In this document: positions 62,421 through 64,000 of the stretch, in pieces
How the letters are laid out: each line of letters starts with the position of its first letter
How positions within the stretch are numbered: the first letter of the stretch is position 1
Assembly (NCBI RefSeq): GCF_003001675.1
Contig: NZ_PVYW01000004.1
Span: 186,001-250,000, forward strand
Source of the DNA: Cohnella sp. SGD-V74
GTDB taxonomy: Bacteria > Bacillota > Bacilli > Paenibacillales > Paenibacillaceae
DNA: 64,000 bases
Direction: 5' to 3'
The notes under the pieces: model-generated
Databases searched by the model: none
The model's input: only the letters and a program-made list of their open reading frames with translations
Told to the model about the DNA's origin: nothing
Translations under genes and position numbers: made by a program

Positions 62421-62789
62421 TCAGCTCCGCTTGTCCGTCGAGTATTGATCGCCGTCCCCCAAGATTTCCCGCACGACATTGCGAACCATTCGAACCTGGT
62501 CGGGTTTCTGATCGCGCAGCGCCGACAAAATTTCCAGCAGATCGTTTCCCGAGTCGGTGCGCCGCTCTTCTCCGTCTACGTAGGCGAACAACTGCGACAA
62601 GCTGACCTCCAGCGCTTCGGAGATTTTCGCCAAGTTCAGCAGGGATACGTTCTTCTCGCCGCGCTCCACTTGTCCGATGTAGGAGTAGTGGAAGCCGCCC
62701 TTCTCCCCGAGCTGCTCCTGCGACAGTCCCCGTTCCTTGCGCAAGCTTCGTATGCGTTGGCCGACGAGCTTCAGAATATCGTTCGCCAA
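62421..62789 (-). CDS. XRE-family transcriptional regulator
   Basis: 122 residues from TTG at 62787-62789, with AGAGGTG upstream. HTH_3 domain at about 9-68 (IRSLRKERGLSQEQLGEKGG; YSYIGQVERGEKNVSLLNLA). The C-terminal 50 residues are helical and charged. Divergent from the LytTR gene, with 222 bp between that contain a TATAAT at 62904-62909 on the plus strand. Confidence 0.9.
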   Translation of the reverse strand: MANDILKLVGQRIRSLRKERGLSQEQLGEKGGFHYSYIGQVERGEKNVSLLNLAKISEALEVSLSQLFAYVDGEERRTDSGNDLLEILSALRDQKPDQVRMVRNVVREILGDGDQYSTDKRS

Positions 62790-62903
62790 TCGTTCACACC
62801 TCTCATTCGTTCCTTCTCAGTGTAGAAAAGTAGCGTGAGGGAATGAAGCGGTAGAAAGATACAGACCAAATCAAAAATAGTATTCATAAATCGTATTTAA
62901 AGC

Positions 62904-62909
62904 TATAAT
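62904..62909 (+). promoter_or_regulatory. Candidate -10 box before the LytTR gene
   Basis: TATAAT in an AT-rich stretch, 102 bp before the LytTR start. The -35 is poor (TATTCA at 62881-62886), so an activator may be required. Confidence 0.35.
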
Positions 62910-63011
62910 CAAGACATTGAGTTCCTGTTACTGCTTTAACTGCGATCTATATGTATCATCTCCGAGCCGAAATAACTTATGCGCTAGTGACCATCAAGGA
63001 GGGGGAGACGG

Positions 63012-63368
63012 ATGCTGCTGCCGCTGCTGAACTCAAGAGGAGAGCATCGATTGCTCGATGTGAAAGAAATCGTGTACCTTCAAACGGACGGCGCCGGGAA
63101 GATGACGATCTACTCGTACGACGACGAGTACAAAATGATATCCACGGTCAAAGATTTGTCCGATCTGCTGCAGGAGTCGGGATTCGTTCGGACCGATCGG
63201 GGAACTCTCGTTCACCCGAAGCGCGTGGAGACGTTCGACGGGATTCTGAATATCGTCAAGCTGCGCACGAGGAACGGAGAGGTGATCGCTCCCGTGTCGG
63301 GCAAAGCCCAGAAGCAAATTATGAGCTACCTGAAAAGTTTGAGAGAAGTGAAAATGGACGAGGAATAA
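63012..63368 (+). CDS. LytTR DNA-binding domain protein
   Basis: 118 residues, essentially a lone LytTR domain: VKEIVYLQTDGAGKMTIYSY, ISTVKDLSDLLQESGFVRTD, GTLVHPKRVETF. No receiver domain is fused. Standalone LytTR proteins are often transcription factors paired with a small membrane inhibitor; a small membrane protein gene follows at 63456. GGAGGGGG precedes the start. Confidence 0.87.
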   Translation: MLLPLLNSRGEHRLLDVKEIVYLQTDGAGKMTIYSYDDEYKMISTVKDLSDLLQESGFVRTDRGTLVHPKRVETFDGILNIVKLRTRNGEVIAPVSGKAQKQIMSYLKSLREVKMDEE

Positions 63369-63455
63369 TCGGCCGGTGAGCGGCCTGGGAGGGTTTAGCG
63401 GGCGCGATTCATGACCATTCTAGTAATGAATTCATATACTAGACGGGGTGATCGC

Positions 63456-63734
63456 ATGATCTTGCTGTTATTCGCTGCCGGAATGGTTTCCGTCGCTTGC
63501 TTGATGGTGTTCGGTATCGGCTCCCGCTCTTCGGCGGGCAAAGCGTTGGGGATGCTGTCCGCTGCGATGGGAGTCGCGCTCGGCGTAACCGCCGGATCCG
63601 TGACGGCAAGCCTCGGAGCGGACGAGGGGACGGTGGCAGCCGTCGGCCTGCTCGGCTGCTCCTTGGTCATGATCGCGGGCAGCGCCGCCGCCCGCAAGCT
63701 CTTGCGGAAAGCGGATCTCCGGCGCCATCTGTAG
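63456..63734 (+). CDS. Small membrane protein, 92 aa
   Basis: 92 residues from the ATG at 63456 (GGGGTGA upstream). Three hydrophobic segments at about 2-19, 28-48 and 56-77, then a basic tail KLLRKADLRRHL. No family recognised. It is the only gene near the LytTR gene in the same direction, the arrangement of LytTR regulatory systems in which a membrane partner restrains the regulator. Confidence 0.7.
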   Translation: MILLLFAAGMVSVACLMVFGIGSRSSAGKALGMLSAAMGVALGVTAGSVTASLGADEGTVAAVGLLGCSLVMIAGSAAARKLLRKADLRRHL

Positions 63735-63780
63735 AATCGATAGCGGCTTGCCGGCGGAGGCGAAGCGTCGTTGATGGCTT

Positions 63781-64000
63781 TTAATCGATACGCAATACGA
63801 CTTTGCCGCGGCCGTGTCCCCGCTCGATCTCGCGATGGGCGTCCGCGGCTTGTTCCAGCGGGAAGGTTCGGCGCACGTGAAGGCTCATCAAACCTTGACG
63901 GTAGAGCTCGACAAGCTCGCCCAGCCGTGCGGCGGAACGCTGGCTGCGAATGACTCGCACGCCCAGAGACGCGCCAAGCTCGAAGGAGACGATCGTGCCG
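63781..64000 (-). CDS. C-terminal end of an MDR-family (quinone oxidoreductase-like) dehydrogenase
   Basis: Only the last 72 codons are in the window; the start lies beyond the right edge. The end reads LEQAADAHREIERGHGRGKV, the typical C-terminus of zinc-independent medium-chain NAD(P)H oxidoreductases (usually EAHRxxExxxxxGKxVL). The stop is TAA at 63781-63783. The cofactor domain and active site are outside the window. Confidence 0.85.
   Translation of the reverse strand, partial: GTIVSFELGASLGVRVIRSQRSAARLGELVELYRQGLMSLHVRRTFPLEQAADAHREIERGHGRGKVVLRID

Overview
The window looks like chromosomal DNA of a GC-rich, low-repeat member of the Paenibacillaceae (Cohnella/Paenibacillus type). The reasons are the strong AGGAGG-type ribosome sites, frequent TTG/GTG starts, the density of YesM/YesN-like two-component pairs with AraC output domains, the lipoprotein sugar-binding proteins, the split glycine decarboxylase (gcvPA/gcvPB), LipL, and Ku. 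No rRNA, tRNA or CRISPR was found. The genus is an inference; no marker gene fixes it.

Layout. 0-9.3 kb is mostly housekeeping: an edge fragment of a 5TM-type membrane signalling protein, a DJ-1/PfpI protein, a 215-bp palindromic element, an XRE regulator with a small partner, the glycine cleavage operon gcvT-gcvPA-gcvPB-gcvH, uridine kinase, and a cytoplasmic GH20 hexosaminidase on the minus strand. 9.5-20.4 kb is a glycan-use cluster behind a consensus cre site: a carbohydrate ABC importer (permease, lipoprotein, permease), two related beta-propeller proteins of the DUF5005/DUF4185 type (one secreted with two discoidin-like repeats, one cytoplasmic), a ROK kinase and a GH38-like hydrolase. 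20.5-25.9 kb holds an AraC regulator, a large mannose-6-phosphate isomerase-like protein with an extra N-terminal domain, a zinc-motif ROK kinase and a SASA-type esterase. 25.9-29.3 kb carries Ku, then an accessory patch: an IS1595-like transposase without the expected acidic catalytic residues, bracketed by several small repeat families, and a roughly 430-bp promoter-to-terminator unit with no convincing gene (candidate structured RNA).

29.3-31.5 kb has a transglutaminase-like lipoprotein and an AraC regulator. 31.6-42.8 kb is a deoxysugar (rhamnose/fucose type) locus: fucose-isomerase-like enzyme, sensory binding lipoprotein, histidine kinase, response regulator, RhaM mutarotase, and a complete RbsA/RhaT-type ABC importer. 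A 5'-truncated chemoreceptor and lipL follow; LipL is the enzyme expected to move octanoyl groups from GcvH, so it links functionally to the gcv operon. 45.4-59.8 kb is a second glycan locus: histidine kinase, response regulator, binding lipoprotein, two permeases, GH125 exo-alpha-1,6-mannosidase, a large clan-A glycosidase and a GH38 alpha-mannosidase, which together fit uptake and intracellular trimming of mannose-rich N-glycans. 59.9-64 kb has a ZIP transporter, a PUA/EVE-like protein, an Rpn-family nuclease, an XRE regulator, a LytTR protein, a small membrane protein and the end of an MDR oxidoreductase.

The least explained material is intergenic: two palindromic elements, a repeat family built on CTGAG...GGGATAATGGCCATAAG that flanks the transposase and recurs as a tandem array near 45.2 kb, a 95-bp two-copy element with overlapping alternative hairpins, and the candidate RNA at 28.87-29.30 kb.
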